Positions 34,601 through 42,026 of a stretch of 42,066 nucleotides of DNA are shown one piece after another. The stretch is taken from NCBI GenBank assembly GCA_013289825.1, contig JABCZF010000034.1, forward strand, positions 1 through 42,066, in the 5' to 3' direction. The position numbers and the translations under genes are program-made. The DNA comes from Acidobacteriota bacterium (GTDB lineage Bacteria; Acidobacteriota; Terriglobia; Acidiferrales; UBA7541). Below the pieces are notes generated by a model. It did not search any database and was not told the DNA's origin. It saw nothing but the letters and a program-made list of their open reading frames with translations. Each line of letters begins with the position of its first letter. The stretch's first letter is position 1.

Positions 34601-35636
34601 AATGCTTGTGCCGACGAGTTCTAATCTCAATGCGGGTACGTTTGCTTCCGCAACCGCGTCCCTGCCTACGATCTTCACCACGCCCGGCACAAAGACAATT
34701 ACTGCAACCTACGCCGGCGATACGAACTACACTGGATCCGGCCCGTCGACGGCTGTGATCGTGACCGTGACGCAGACGCAGGTTGGGAACTTCACGGTGT
34801 CTTACAGTCCGCAGCCTTTGGTGCTCAGCTCGGCGACCGGGGCGGCTGTGCCGTTGACGGTCACCGTTACGCCAGCCGGTGGATTCACCGGCATGGTGGC
34901 CGTTACGTCGGCTACGCTGCCGCCAGGCGTGAGCTGCACACCATCTCCGCTGAACATCAACGTGGTGTCTGCTACGCCGGTTGCCAGCCAGTTGATGTGC
35001 ATGGTGACGGCGACTTCAACGACATTGACGGCTTCAAGTGTTCGGGAGGATCGCATGTTCGAGGCGAAGGCAATTCCTCCCGCAAACGCGATTCCGCGGG
35101 CGACACCCGGCAAGGGATGGTGGACGCTTAGCGCGGGAACGGGCTTTGCGGCGCTGTTCCTGATGTTCCTGCCCGGTGGGCGCAAGAAGTATCGCGCGGC
35201 GCTGGGGCTGGGGCTTGTTTGCATACTTAGTTTGACGATGGGATGCGGTGGCGGCGGAACCACTACGCCGCCACCGCCGCTCACGGCCACGGTCACGAAG
35301 TTGACCGTGACCAGTGGGAAGGTTGCCAGCGGGACTGCGTTCTCGTTCAGTGTTTCGGTGACAGGCGGCACCCCCACCGGCATGGTCGAGCTGTTCGACA
35401 GCGGAACCATGATTGGCACGGCGGCTACGGTGGCGGGTGGGACTGCAACACCTACGGCGCCAGCCTTGTCCGCGGGGACACACTCGATCAGCGCGCACTA
35501 CTTGGGCGATACAACTACTCTGGCGTCAGCGAGCGGTACGCTCAATCTGACAGTGACGGGCAGCACGACGGCGACGATCACGACGACTCCAGTCGGCACG
35601 CCTGCCGCGCCGGCGATCAACATTACCATCCAGTAG
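31632..35636 (+). CDS. secreted S53 (sedolisin/kumamolisin) protease with Ig-like repeats
   Basis: This protein has 1334 residues. A signal peptide (MKKASAMTIKYTAISLAILFAF...) precedes a pro-kumamolisin activation domain (about 45-185, with SPNFHKWLVPQQFGVQFGP). The peptidase domain spans about 220-700 and has the S53 residues: E323 and D327 in GEGDLD, D409 in SAGDNGS (oxyanion) and S580 in GGTSASSP. Bacterial Ig-like repeats follow (about 700-1110, with YAGDGTFAPS, YSGDVNYNP and YAGDTNYTG turns). A helix at about 1162-1180, a basic GGRKKYR turn and a second hydrophobic stretch ending MGC1205GGGG precede a last Ig-like domain (about 1215-1320). S53 enzymes act at acidic pH. No SD is obvious at ATG 31632; ATG 31650 is the alternative start. 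A strong terminator follows. Confidence 0.93.
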   Translation: MKKASAMTIKYTAISLAILFAFPGLRVSAQTKPDNASATQAVAVPARITQAIDETQLVTLKGNVHPLARPEFDKGPVPSSQPMKRMMLLLQRSPEQQAALQQLMLEQQSKDSPNFHKWLVPQQFGVQFGPADADIQTVTDWLARQGFQVARVANGRTVIEFSGNAAQVQSAFHTEIHKFVVNGETRSANVSDPQIPAALAPVVKGIVSLHNFPRRTFRHDAGIHKVTRDEHGVPQFTSTTGCGLNNASQCFFVGPADFAKIYNVPASLDGTGVTIGIVGDSNIDPNDAIGFRNVFGLTPATAPTIIVDGPDPGLSGPIGDEGEGDLDVQISGMVAPKATIDFVVAEGTLTALGTDIAAFHIIDYNLADVMSESFGSCEPGLGTMGVQFYNSVWEEAAAQGITVMVSAGDNGSASCDNFQTQAVAVNGLAVNGIASTPFNVAVGGTDFDEVGVQSTFWNTTNVAGTLESAKGYIPETTWNDSCAATATSANLATVCAGALATNIVAGSGGPSTTNAKPAWQSGLTPADGSRDVPDVSLFASDGFQSLSLYPLCEADGVPAGSAPSCAASGPFTIGGAGGTSASSPAFAGIMALIVQKMGGQRQGNANFVLYKIAATPGQSCNSTGQALSGSTCAFNDVTKGNNSVPCTGGAAANCSGTTGNGVLVDPAHTTTPAWTTTTGYDYATGLGSVNVTNLATQWPLVVGTFKATTSILTLNGGAAVNITHGTSVTASATVAVVSPATGTPTGDVSLLGPQGTINSGINASTLTGTTPDTANLTTTGLPGGSYTVTAHYAGDGTFAPSDSSPVAVVVHPENSRLQMSVVTLDPASGNILNPNATSYAYGSLTFLRFDILNSSTNPCQSLANGTVTGCAFDAQGAVTVTDNGNALNGGPFKINSEGNAEDQVLQLTAGTHTLSATYSGDVNYNPVTTPVTEVITVSQAVTATTLVADLTTVNTGQTVTLTATVATQSIGVGPSGTITFSTCGTPPCTAMLVPTSSNLNAGTFASATASLPTIFTTPGTKTITATYAGDTNYTGSGPSTAVIVTVTQTQVGNFTVSYSPQPLVLSSATGAAVPLTVTVTPAGGFTGMVAVTSATLPPGVSCTPSPLNINVVSATPVASQLMCMVTATSTTLTASSVREDRMFEAKAIPPANAIPRATPGKGWWTLSAGTGFAALFLMFLPGGRKKYRAALGLGLVCILSLTMGCGGGGTTTPPPPLTATVTKLTVTSGKVASGTAFSFSVSVTGGTPTGMVELFDSGTMIGTAATVAGGTATPTAPALSAGTHSISAHYLGDTTTLASASGTLNLTVTGSTTATITTTPVGTPAAPAINITIQ

Positions 35637-35661
35637 TCAAATTAGATCAGAAGAAGTTCGA

Positions 35662-35694
35662 GCGGCTCCGATGTTTGTCGGGGCCGCTTTTTTT
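35662..35694 (+). terminator. rho-independent terminator after the S53 protease gene
   Basis: The stem GCGGCTCCGA (35662-35671) and TCGGGGCCGC (35678-35687) has ten pairs including one T-G wobble, a six-base loop, then TTTTTTT at 35688-35694. It lies 26 bases after the protease stop. Confidence 0.9.
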
Positions 35695-35813
35695 GGTTTG
35701 AAGCGGCCGGGAATGCGAAGAGCAAACCGGGGGCTTCTAGACATAGTTCACCGAGGACACCGGGGAAAAAACACCGCGACCTGGGTGCTTGTGCTCGAGA
35801 GTGTGAAGGAGGC

Positions 35814-36197
35814 TCAGCTTACGGATGGGGGGAAAAAGATGCCCCAAAAATGGGGCGAGGGCGACGTGAATTCAACAGGGACGAGCGAGCCTTCGTGGCC
35901 CATTTGCATTTGGGGCGGACGGACGACGCGGGCTTCGACCTTGCCCTGGGCCTTGGGGTTTTCGATGATGACGATGGTTCCTTCCGGAAGCGGCTCCGGA
36001 ATAATCAACATGGCTCCGCCGGCGCTGACGGTATGAGTATAACCTTCGAGAGTATTGGCCTTGCCGACGACCTGAACCACGACACGGATCCTGAGGAGGG
36101 CGCGTTGCGCGCGGCGGCGCTCTTCGGCCGTGGGCGGACGCGTCGAGACAACTTTAGGAGCCGCGGCGCCCGGTTTCACGTACGGTGGAGGTGTCAC
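35814..36197 (-). CDS. PilZ domain protein, downstream member of a coupled pair
   Basis: This PilZ-like protein has 127 residues. The start GTG at 36197 overlaps the stop of the upstream gene (GTGA), so translation is coupled. RxxxR is present as R-A-L-L-R in RAQRALLRIRVVV. The second motif is THTVSAGGAMLI, with Thr in place of the usual Asp/Asn. The barrel follows (EGTIVIIENPKAQGKVEARV) and the C-terminus PHFWGIFFPPSVS is distinctive. A Pro/Lys-rich N-terminal tail of about 30 residues precedes it. Its expected role is to sense cyclic-di-GMP or to bind a partner of such a sensor. Confidence 0.85.
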   Translation of the reverse strand: MTPPPYVKPGAAAPKVVSTRPPTAEERRRAQRALLRIRVVVQVVGKANTLEGYTHTVSAGGAMLIIPEPLPEGTIVIIENPKAQGKVEARVVRPPQMQMGHEGSLVPVEFTSPSPHFWGIFFPPSVS

Positions 36198-36538
36198 AGC
36201 TCAAGCCCCCAAAAGTCCATCTCCGGCGCTACGAGTTCGACGCCGTACTCCCAGCCATCCGGGCGTGGAACGCCACGCCAGACTACGACCGCTGCGTTGC
36301 TGGTTTCCGTGGCAAGATTTGTGAGCGCGAGGCGATGTTCTAGTGCCAGCTCCTGCTCCAGGACCACCATACATCCGTACGGATTGACGACGCGGGTGTG
36401 AGCTTCGACAGAGTAACGCTTTCCGGCGTCACCATCCCATTCCAGGCGAACGGGGACTCGGGAGTTCATGCGGCGTCCACGGCGCTTGTCGCTGTAGCGC
36501 CCGCCTAACGGCTTGGTCTCACGCGTCTTAACAGACAT
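36194..36538 (-). CDS. PilZ domain protein, upstream member of a coupled pair
   Basis: This protein has 114 residues; the start ATG at 36538 has GAGG six bases upstream. RxxxR appears as R-V-P-V-R in SRVPVRLEWDG, but the second motif is degenerate (VVNPYGCMVVL, lacking the Ser of D/N-x-S-x-x-G), so cyclic-di-GMP binding is doubtful. The barrel (HRLALTNLATETSNAAVVVW) and the Trp-rich end (WEYGVELVAPEMDFWGLEL) resemble those of its partner. Its basic N-terminus (SDKRRGRR) may contact nucleic acid or membrane. It is divergent from the deacetylase gene, with 122 bases between the starts. Confidence 0.82.
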   Translation of the reverse strand: MSVKTRETKPLGGRYSDKRRGRRMNSRVPVRLEWDGDAGKRYSVEAHTRVVNPYGCMVVLEQELALEHRLALTNLATETSNAAVVVWRGVPRPDGWEYGVELVAPEMDFWGLEL

Positions 36539-36660
36539 TCTTGCCTCTAAAAGCCATGCTAGAGTTGAGAGGAAAAGAGGTCAATGGTACGGTCGAGTCG
36601 AGGCGCACGAGTGGATAGCTGTACGAAAGGACAGGCCCGAACGAGGAGACGGGGCAACCT

Positions 36661-37545
36661 TTGAGAAACCTAATCGTAAACGCAGACGACCTGGGGTGGA
36701 CGGAAGGAGTCAACCGAGGGATAGCCGAGACGCACCGCAACGGAATCGTGACGAGCGCTTCCCTGCTGGCCAACGGTCGAGCGTTTGTGTCGGGCGGGGA
36801 GTTGGCACGGACAACACCGGGGCTGGGAGTGGGCGTCCACTTGAATTTGAGCGATGGTGAACCGGTGGCGGGACGGGAATTGGTGACTACGCTGCTGAAC
36901 GAGCGGGGCGAGCTCGAAGGTAGACCGAAGAGTTTGCTGCTGAGGTTGGCGCGGCGGAGCATTTTGTTGGAGGAAGTGGAACGCGAATGGAATGCGCAGA
37001 TTCAGAAGGTGCGAGACTCGGGAATCGAGCCAACGCATCTCGATGGACACAAGCATGTGCAGATGCTGCCGGGGTTGTTTGAGATTGCGTTGCGGCTGGC
37101 GAAGAGGCACGGGATCAGAGCGGTGCGCGTTTCCCATGAGGAATCCAGCCTGCGCGCGGCGCTTTCGGCGGGAGTTAAACAAAAAGGCACTGTGGTGATG
37201 AAACAGGGAGTGCAGGCGCGGGGTTTAAAACTCCTGGCACCTGATGCGCGCGAACAAGCGGAACGTGCCGGGATTGCGACGGCAGATTATTTTTGCGGGA
37301 TTGCGCAGACGGGCGAATTGACGCGGGAGGGAGTTCTGCGTCTGATGGAGATCCTGCCCGAAGGCACTACCGAGTTGATGTGCCACCCGGGTTACGTGGA
37401 TGCGGAGCTGGCAAACTCGGCGACGCGGCTGCAGGCTTCGCGGCAGGCGGAACTGGAAATATTGACGGACACGGGGATACGAAATCTTGTCGCGTCCCAG
37501 GGGATTCGGCTGATAGACTATGGATTCGTAGCTCAGGAAGCCTGA
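36661..37545 (+). CDS. YdjC/ChbG-type deacetylase (NaxD/HpnK-like)
   Basis: This carbohydrate deacetylase family protein has 294 residues. The start is TTG at 36661, directly before the conserved first strand RNLIVNADDLGW; GAGGAG lies 12 bases upstream, rather far for an SD. Metal ligands are recognisable: D10 in NADD, H60 in GVHLNL and H126 in THLDGHKH. YdjC proteins remove N-acetyl groups from chitobiose (ChbG), from lipid-linked N-acetylgalactosamine (NaxD) or from hopanoid precursors (HpnK). Because the next genes encode a GT2 transferase and an ArnT-like transferase, NaxD-like action on a lipid-linked amino sugar is the best inference. No hopanoid genes are seen here. Confidence 0.88.
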   Translation: MRNLIVNADDLGWTEGVNRGIAETHRNGIVTSASLLANGRAFVSGGELARTTPGLGVGVHLNLSDGEPVAGRELVTTLLNERGELEGRPKSLLLRLARRSILLEEVEREWNAQIQKVRDSGIEPTHLDGHKHVQMLPGLFEIALRLAKRHGIRAVRVSHEESSLRAALSAGVKQKGTVVMKQGVQARGLKLLAPDAREQAERAGIATADYFCGIAQTGELTREGVLRLMEILPEGTTELMCHPGYVDAELANSATRLQASRQAELEILTDTGIRNLVASQGIRLIDYGFVAQEA

Positions 37546-37564
37546 GGAAAGCCCAGATCAAGGC

Positions 37565-38587
37565 ATGAAGAACGATCCGCCTATCCGCTACTCGATTGTC
37601 GTTCCGTTTTATAACGAACAGGAAAACATCCCGCCACTCTACGTGAAGCTCACGGAGGTGATGGATGCGATTGGCGATCGCTATGAATTGGTGTTTGTGG
37701 ATGATGGAAGCAAGGACAAGACCTTCAAAGTGCTTTCGGATATTTATGAACACGATCCGCGGGTGAATGTGGTGCAATTGCGGAGAAACTTTGGGCAGGC
37801 GCCCGCTTTGAAGGCGGGTTTCGATTTTGCGCGCGGCGAGATTATTATTTCTATGGATGGAGATTTGCAGCACGATCCGGATGAGATTCCGCGGTTTCTG
37901 GAAAAAATTGAAGAAGGCTACGATCTGGTGAGCGGCTGGCGCGTGGCGCGCACGGATCACTGGCTGACGCGACAACTGCCTAGCCGCATCGCCAACAAAA
38001 TGATGGCGAAATTGTCCGGAGTGGATTTGCACGATTTTGGGACGACGTTTAAGGCCTACCGGCGGGAAGTTTTGTCGGAGATTCATCTGTACGGAGAGCT
38101 GCACCGCTTTATTCCGGCGCTGGCGAGCTGGGCGGGAGCTTCGGTGGCGGAAGTGCCGATCTCGAATATTGCCCGAAAGAGCGGGGAGTCCAACTACGGG
38201 ATATCGCGGACGGTGCGCGTGCTGCTGGATCTTTTGAGCGTGAAATTTTTGCTGGATTATTCGACCAAGCCTCTGCAATTTTTTGGGCTTCTGGGATTGG
38301 CGTGCTTGGGCGGAGGAGCAGGAATCGGTTTGTGGGTGTTCCTCCGAAAAGCCCTCTTGGATGAAGGGCTGCTGGCCAATCATGGGCCGTTGATGCTGCT
38401 GGGCATGGGGCTGGTGATGGGCGGCATTCAGTTTATGGCCACGGGCTTGATCGGCGAGATGCTGGCGCGGACGTATTACGAGTCGCAGAATAAACCGGTC
38501 TACAGCGTGCGGGAGTTTCGCAGCCGGCGGGAAGCGCTGGCTGGGCGCGATGAGCCACCACGAACGGCAGGAGCCGGGGGCTGGTAA
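37565..38587 (+). CDS. polyprenyl-phosphate glycosyltransferase, GT2, ArnC/FlmF2-like
   Basis: This inner-membrane GT-A enzyme has 340 residues. It has the family start YSIVVPFYNEQENIPPL, VFVDDGSKDKT, QLRRNFGQAPALKAG, the metal-binding D98-G-D100 in MDGDLQHDPDEI and GTTFKAYRREVL. Two C-terminal membrane helices lie near 232-260 and 275-299. Such proteins transfer a sugar from a nucleotide donor to undecaprenyl phosphate on the cytoplasmic face. The gene starts 19 bases after the deacetylase stop and ends 11 bases before the ArnT-like start, so the three form an operon. Confidence 0.93.
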   Translation: MKNDPPIRYSIVVPFYNEQENIPPLYVKLTEVMDAIGDRYELVFVDDGSKDKTFKVLSDIYEHDPRVNVVQLRRNFGQAPALKAGFDFARGEIIISMDGDLQHDPDEIPRFLEKIEEGYDLVSGWRVARTDHWLTRQLPSRIANKMMAKLSGVDLHDFGTTFKAYRREVLSEIHLYGELHRFIPALASWAGASVAEVPISNIARKSGESNYGISRTVRVLLDLLSVKFLLDYSTKPLQFFGLLGLACLGGGAGIGLWVFLRKALLDEGLLANHGPLMLLGMGLVMGGIQFMATGLIGEMLARTYYESQNKPVYSVREFRSRREALAGRDEPPRTAGAGGW

Positions 38588-38598
38588 ACCTGCAGGAA

Positions 38599-40494
38599 TT
38601 GCGCACCAAATCCAACCGTCATTTCGAAACGCCGCAGGGCGAAGCGCGGCCCGAAACCGCGCCCGCGCCCAGCGACACACGTGCGAGGCGCACACTACTG
38701 TTCGTGCTGGGCATCGTGATGTATTGGGGGTTGATCTACATCCCTGGCTTGGCGTCGCCTCCGATGATGGACGACGTGGATTCAGAACACGCGCAGATCC
38801 CGGTAGAAATGCTGCAGCGCCACGATTACGTGACCATGTACGTGGATGGCGTCAGGTATATGGAGAAAGCGCCGCTGCCCTACTGGATCATGGCGGGAAT
38901 TTACTCGGTCGCGGGAGTCTCTGAATTTTCCGTGCGACTGGAGTTGACGCTCTTTGCGCTGTTGACGCTTCTTGCCGTGTTCCTGCTGGGACGCGAACTC
39001 GCCGGCGAGGAAGCGGGGTTCTATTCCGCTCTGGTGCTGGGGACCGCCATCGGTCCCTACATTTACACGCGCTTCATTATTCCTGACATCATGGTGTGCT
39101 TTTGGCTGACCGTGACGGTGTATCTGTTCTGGCGGACCCTTGAGGAACCGCAGCCCTCGCGGCTATTGTGCTGGTCGATTGGGGTGGTCACCGCGCTGGA
39201 CGTGCTGACGAAAGGGCTGATCGGATTGGTGTTCCCGATCGGGATTATCGGCGGATACCTGCTCGTCACGCGAAACTGGCGGCACCTGCTGAAGATGCGC
39301 CTGGCGTCAACCACCATCGTCTTTTTGGCGGTAGCGGCACCCTGGCACGTTCTGGCAACGCTGCGCAATCCGCCGGTGGGAGAGGCCAAGGGTTTTTTTT
39401 GGTTTTACTTTATCAACGATCAGATTTACCGCTACCTGAATCTTCGGGTTCCGCGGGATTACGACAAAGTGCCGCTGCTGATTTTCTGGGGATTGCTGCT
39501 GGTGTGGACCTTCCCCTGGTCGTTCGCCGTGGTGAAGAGCCTCGGACAAGTGCCGGTGCGGATGCGCGAATGGGGCAGTCAGCTGGATAAGCCCTCGCGA
39601 GCGGCATTGTTGCTGGCGGTGTGGGCGGCGTTCATTCTAGTCTTTTTCAGTTTTTCGACCCGCCAGGAATACTACGTTTTGCCGGCATTGCCGGCGCTCG
39701 CGGTGCTTTGCGGCGTGTGGCTCGAGCGGGAAGCGAAATCGGCGCCAGACAGTGCGTTGCGCCGGAGCGCAGTACGGGGAGCGGCAGCCTTGCTGGTGCT
39801 GGGGGTGATTGCGTCTACTGCGGCTGGCTGGTTTGCGGCGGTGTCGCCGCCGGTCCCGCCCAAGGCAGACTTCGGCGAAGTGCTGCGCAGAGTGGAGAGC
39901 ATGTACAAGTTGTCGATGGGCCACCTCTTCGATCTAACGCCGCAAGCGATGGGCTTCTTCCGGTGGCCGCTGATTCTGACGGCTATGGGCTTTCTGGTTG
40001 GGACCGTGTTGCACTGGATTCTTCGCAAGCGAGGGGCCTCGATGAGAGCAAATCTCGCGCTCGCGTCGATGATGGTGGTTCTATTCTATGCCGTGCATTT
40101 GTCGCTGGGCACGTTTTCTCCGGTACTGGGATCGAAGCCGTTGGCCGTGGCGATCCAACAGAATTACAAGCCCGGAGACACCCTCGTGGTGGATGGACAG
40201 TATTCGCAAGCGTCGAGCATATTGTTCTATACCGGAGTGCAGATGCACATGCTGAACGGCTTGACGAACGACCTGTGGTTCGGCTCGATGTTTCCGGATT
40301 GCCCAAAGGTGTTTGAAGATGACGCTTCGTTCACACGCCTTTGGCTCGGTCCGGGCCGCGTGTTCTTTTTCATACCGAATCGCGGGGGCATCGACAAGCT
40401 CGAGAGCCTCGGCGCGCCCTACTATCTTGTCGCCCGGGCAGGTGGGAAAAGCGTCTATAGCAATCGGCCCGTGGCCAGTGCGGCGTCGAACTGA
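38599..40494 (+). CDS. ArnT-like lipid-linked sugar transferase, GT39/GT83 family
   Basis: This multi-helix membrane protein has 631 residues. The first helix (about 30-50) is followed by the acidic first periplasmic loop D58-D-V-D61-S-E, the catalytic-loop region of ArnT/PMT enzymes, then YMEKAPLPYWIMAGI. About a dozen further helices follow, then a soluble C-terminal part (about 500-631). ArnT-type enzymes move a sugar from undecaprenyl phosphate onto lipid A or another envelope acceptor on the periplasmic side. The start is uncertain. TTG at 38599 is used here, but GCAGGA lies too close to act as SD, and a CTG at 38581 with AGGAG upstream is possible. It is the last gene of the deacetylase/GT2 operon. 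Confidence 0.88.
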   Translation: MRTKSNRHFETPQGEARPETAPAPSDTRARRTLLFVLGIVMYWGLIYIPGLASPPMMDDVDSEHAQIPVEMLQRHDYVTMYVDGVRYMEKAPLPYWIMAGIYSVAGVSEFSVRLELTLFALLTLLAVFLLGRELAGEEAGFYSALVLGTAIGPYIYTRFIIPDIMVCFWLTVTVYLFWRTLEEPQPSRLLCWSIGVVTALDVLTKGLIGLVFPIGIIGGYLLVTRNWRHLLKMRLASTTIVFLAVAAPWHVLATLRNPPVGEAKGFFWFYFINDQIYRYLNLRVPRDYDKVPLLIFWGLLLVWTFPWSFAVVKSLGQVPVRMREWGSQLDKPSRAALLLAVWAAFILVFFSFSTRQEYYVLPALPALAVLCGVWLEREAKSAPDSALRRSAVRGAAALLVLGVIASTAAGWFAAVSPPVPPKADFGEVLRRVESMYKLSMGHLFDLTPQAMGFFRWPLILTAMGFLVGTVLHWILRKRGASMRANLALASMMVVLFYAVHLSLGTFSPVLGSKPLAVAIQQNYKPGDTLVVDGQYSQASSILFYTGVQMHMLNGLTNDLWFGSMFPDCPKVFEDDASFTRLWLGPGRVFFFIPNRGGIDKLESLGAPYYLVARAGGKSVYSNRPVASAASN

Positions 40495-40541
40495 ATGCCA
40501 CACGCCTTCTGTCGGGACATCCTGGTTCGAGGGAGGGATGC

Positions 40542-41279
40542 GTGAATCGAGAACAGTTTTACGCGATTATGAGCGGCGACGGGACGCTCGACTACGAGGT
40601 GTACCTGAGCACGAAGACACTGCTCTCCTGCCAACTCGACTACGACAAGTTGTGCAATGCGGACGAAATGCAATTTCAGATCGTGCACCAGATCGAAGAG
40701 CTGTGGATGAAGCTGACGGCTTACACTTTGCTGGACATCGATGAGTATTTGCAGCAGGAGAATACGAATCGCGTGATTACGCTGTTCCGGCGCGTGCATA
40801 TAGCGCAGAAACTGATGATCGAGCAACTGGCGCTGCTGGAGACCATGTCGCCCAAGGAGTATCAGGAGATTCGGAAGAAATTGGGAAATGGGAGCGGGCA
40901 GGAATCGCCGGGGTTTCGTGTGCTGTTGAAGATGTATCAGCCGATTTGGAATTCGTTCAAGGCGAACTATTTGGATAAACATGGGCTGACCATCGAGAAG
41001 ATTTACGATTCGGGGTACGACCACGGGGAGGCGTATATGGTGGCCGAGGAACTGGCGGAGTTTGACGAATTGTTCCAGAAATTCAGGTACGCGCACATGC
41101 AGCTGATTTACCGGACCATTGGTTTTGGATCGAAGTCACTGAAGGGGCGGCCGGTGGAGATTCTTGAGGATGGCATGCGGCATAAGTTTTTCCCCGAGCT
41201 GTGGGAAATTCGCGGGCAGATGACGGATCGTTGGGGCGCGGAGTATGGGGTGAAGAGGGATTCGCTGGGTGGGCAGTGA
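40542..41279 (+). CDS. divergent tryptophan-2,3-dioxygenase-superfamily haem protein
   Basis: This protein has 245 residues from GTG at 40542, preceded by GAGGGAGGG. Superfamily features are EMQFQIVHQIEELWMKL, LLETMSPKEY, GQESPGFR with R126 where TDO has its substrate-carboxylate Arg, and FRYAHMQLIYRTIG with H185 as the likely proximal haem ligand, then FFPELWEIRGQM. It differs from true TDO. The distal His of the HDE motif is A40 (NADEM), and the GTGGSSG loop that carries the substrate Thr is replaced by GSKSLKGRP. It probably belongs to the wider haem-dependent aromatic oxygenase group (TDO, PrnB, MarE, tyrosine hydroxylases); the reaction is unknown. It starts 47 bases after the ArnT-like gene and could be co-transcribed with it. 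Confidence 0.75.
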   Translation: MNREQFYAIMSGDGTLDYEVYLSTKTLLSCQLDYDKLCNADEMQFQIVHQIEELWMKLTAYTLLDIDEYLQQENTNRVITLFRRVHIAQKLMIEQLALLETMSPKEYQEIRKKLGNGSGQESPGFRVLLKMYQPIWNSFKANYLDKHGLTIEKIYDSGYDHGEAYMVAEELAEFDELFQKFRYAHMQLIYRTIGFGSKSLKGRPVEILEDGMRHKFFPELWEIRGQMTDRWGAEYGVKRDSLGGQ

Positions 41280-41349
41280 GGGACAGTCGATAGTCAAGAA
41301 GTTGCAAGTCGAAAGTAAAAGAAAAACCGCAGCAAGCGCGATGTGGACG

Positions 41350-41880
41350 TCACTGACGTGGCGGGGCAAGTTGGCGGTAGTGGCTGCGGAAGAAGAGTAA
41401 CGGTTCACCGGGAAAAAGATCGGCCGATTGGACTTCACCCAGAAAAATAGTGTGGTCGCCGGCGATGTAGGAGGCCACGACCTTGCACACGATTTGGGCC
41501 AGGGTGTCTTCGAGGAGCGGGATGCCAGCCGGCGTCCAGCGATAGCGAATGCCGAGCTTTGCTTCGGCTTCTGGAGTTTGGTCGGGCCGCGCGAAATAGA
41601 TTGAAACGTCCTGCTGATGCTCCTTCAAAACGTTGACGCCGAACAGGCGGTTTTGTTTGAGAAGCGGCAGGAGATGGCTGCGCTGGTCCACGCAAACAAG
41701 AGTCAGGAACGGATCGAGCGAGACGGAGGTGAAGGAATTGGCGGTCATGCCATAGGCTTGCCCAGGGATTTGAGACGGGCCCGGCCCAGAAGGGCGCGGG
41801 GCGGTGATTACCGTGACGCCTGTGGCGAACTGACCTAGCGCGTGGCGAAAGTCCGTTGCGGTGAGTGGAGTGGCCGTCAT
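41350..41880 (-). CDS. flavin reductase family protein
   Basis: This protein has 176 residues from the ATG at 41880; a GTG at 41904 gives eight more residues. The flavin-reductase-like FMN-binding split barrel is clear: FRHALGQFATGVTVITA, AYGMTANSFTSVSLDPFLTL, QNRLFGVNVLKEHQQDVS and GDHTIFLGEVQSADL. Such proteins bind FMN and often supply reduced flavin to monooxygenases; some are stand-alone oxidoreductases. Two TTCGAAG heptamers spaced by two bases (41882-41888, 41891-41897) lie between the two possible starts. It converges on the dioxygenase-like gene; 70 bases separate the ends. Confidence 0.9.
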   Translation of the reverse strand: MTATPLTATDFRHALGQFATGVTVITAPRPSGPGPSQIPGQAYGMTANSFTSVSLDPFLTLVCVDQRSHLLPLLKQNRLFGVNVLKEHQQDVSIYFARPDQTPEAEAKLGIRYRWTPAGIPLLEDTLAQIVCKVVASYIAGDHTIFLGEVQSADLFPGEPLLFFRSHYRQLAPPRQ

Positions 41881-41992
41881 GTTCGAAGTTTTCGAAGATA
41901 CCACACTGCGAGCCGTGTGGCGAAAAGGCAGTGTGGCCCGGGCGCACGTCAGCAGGGTGGCGCTTTCGAGAAAAGGCGTGATTTTCTCTTTG

Positions 41993-42017
41993 TCCTGCAG
42001 TATTATATACTGCAGGA
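41993..42017. promoter_or_regulatory. perfect 11-base inverted repeat before a truncated gene
   Basis: TCCTGCAGTAT (41993-42003), TAT, ATACTGCAGGA (42007-42017) is a perfect dyad with a three-base spacer. It ends inside the AGGAGGA SD (42014-42020) of the gene starting at 42027, and its AT-rich centre (TATTATATA) can serve as a -10 region. It is most likely an operator for an autoregulated gene, or a hairpin hiding the SD. The bound regulator is unknown. Confidence 0.7.
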
Positions 42018-42026
42018 GGACCGAGC

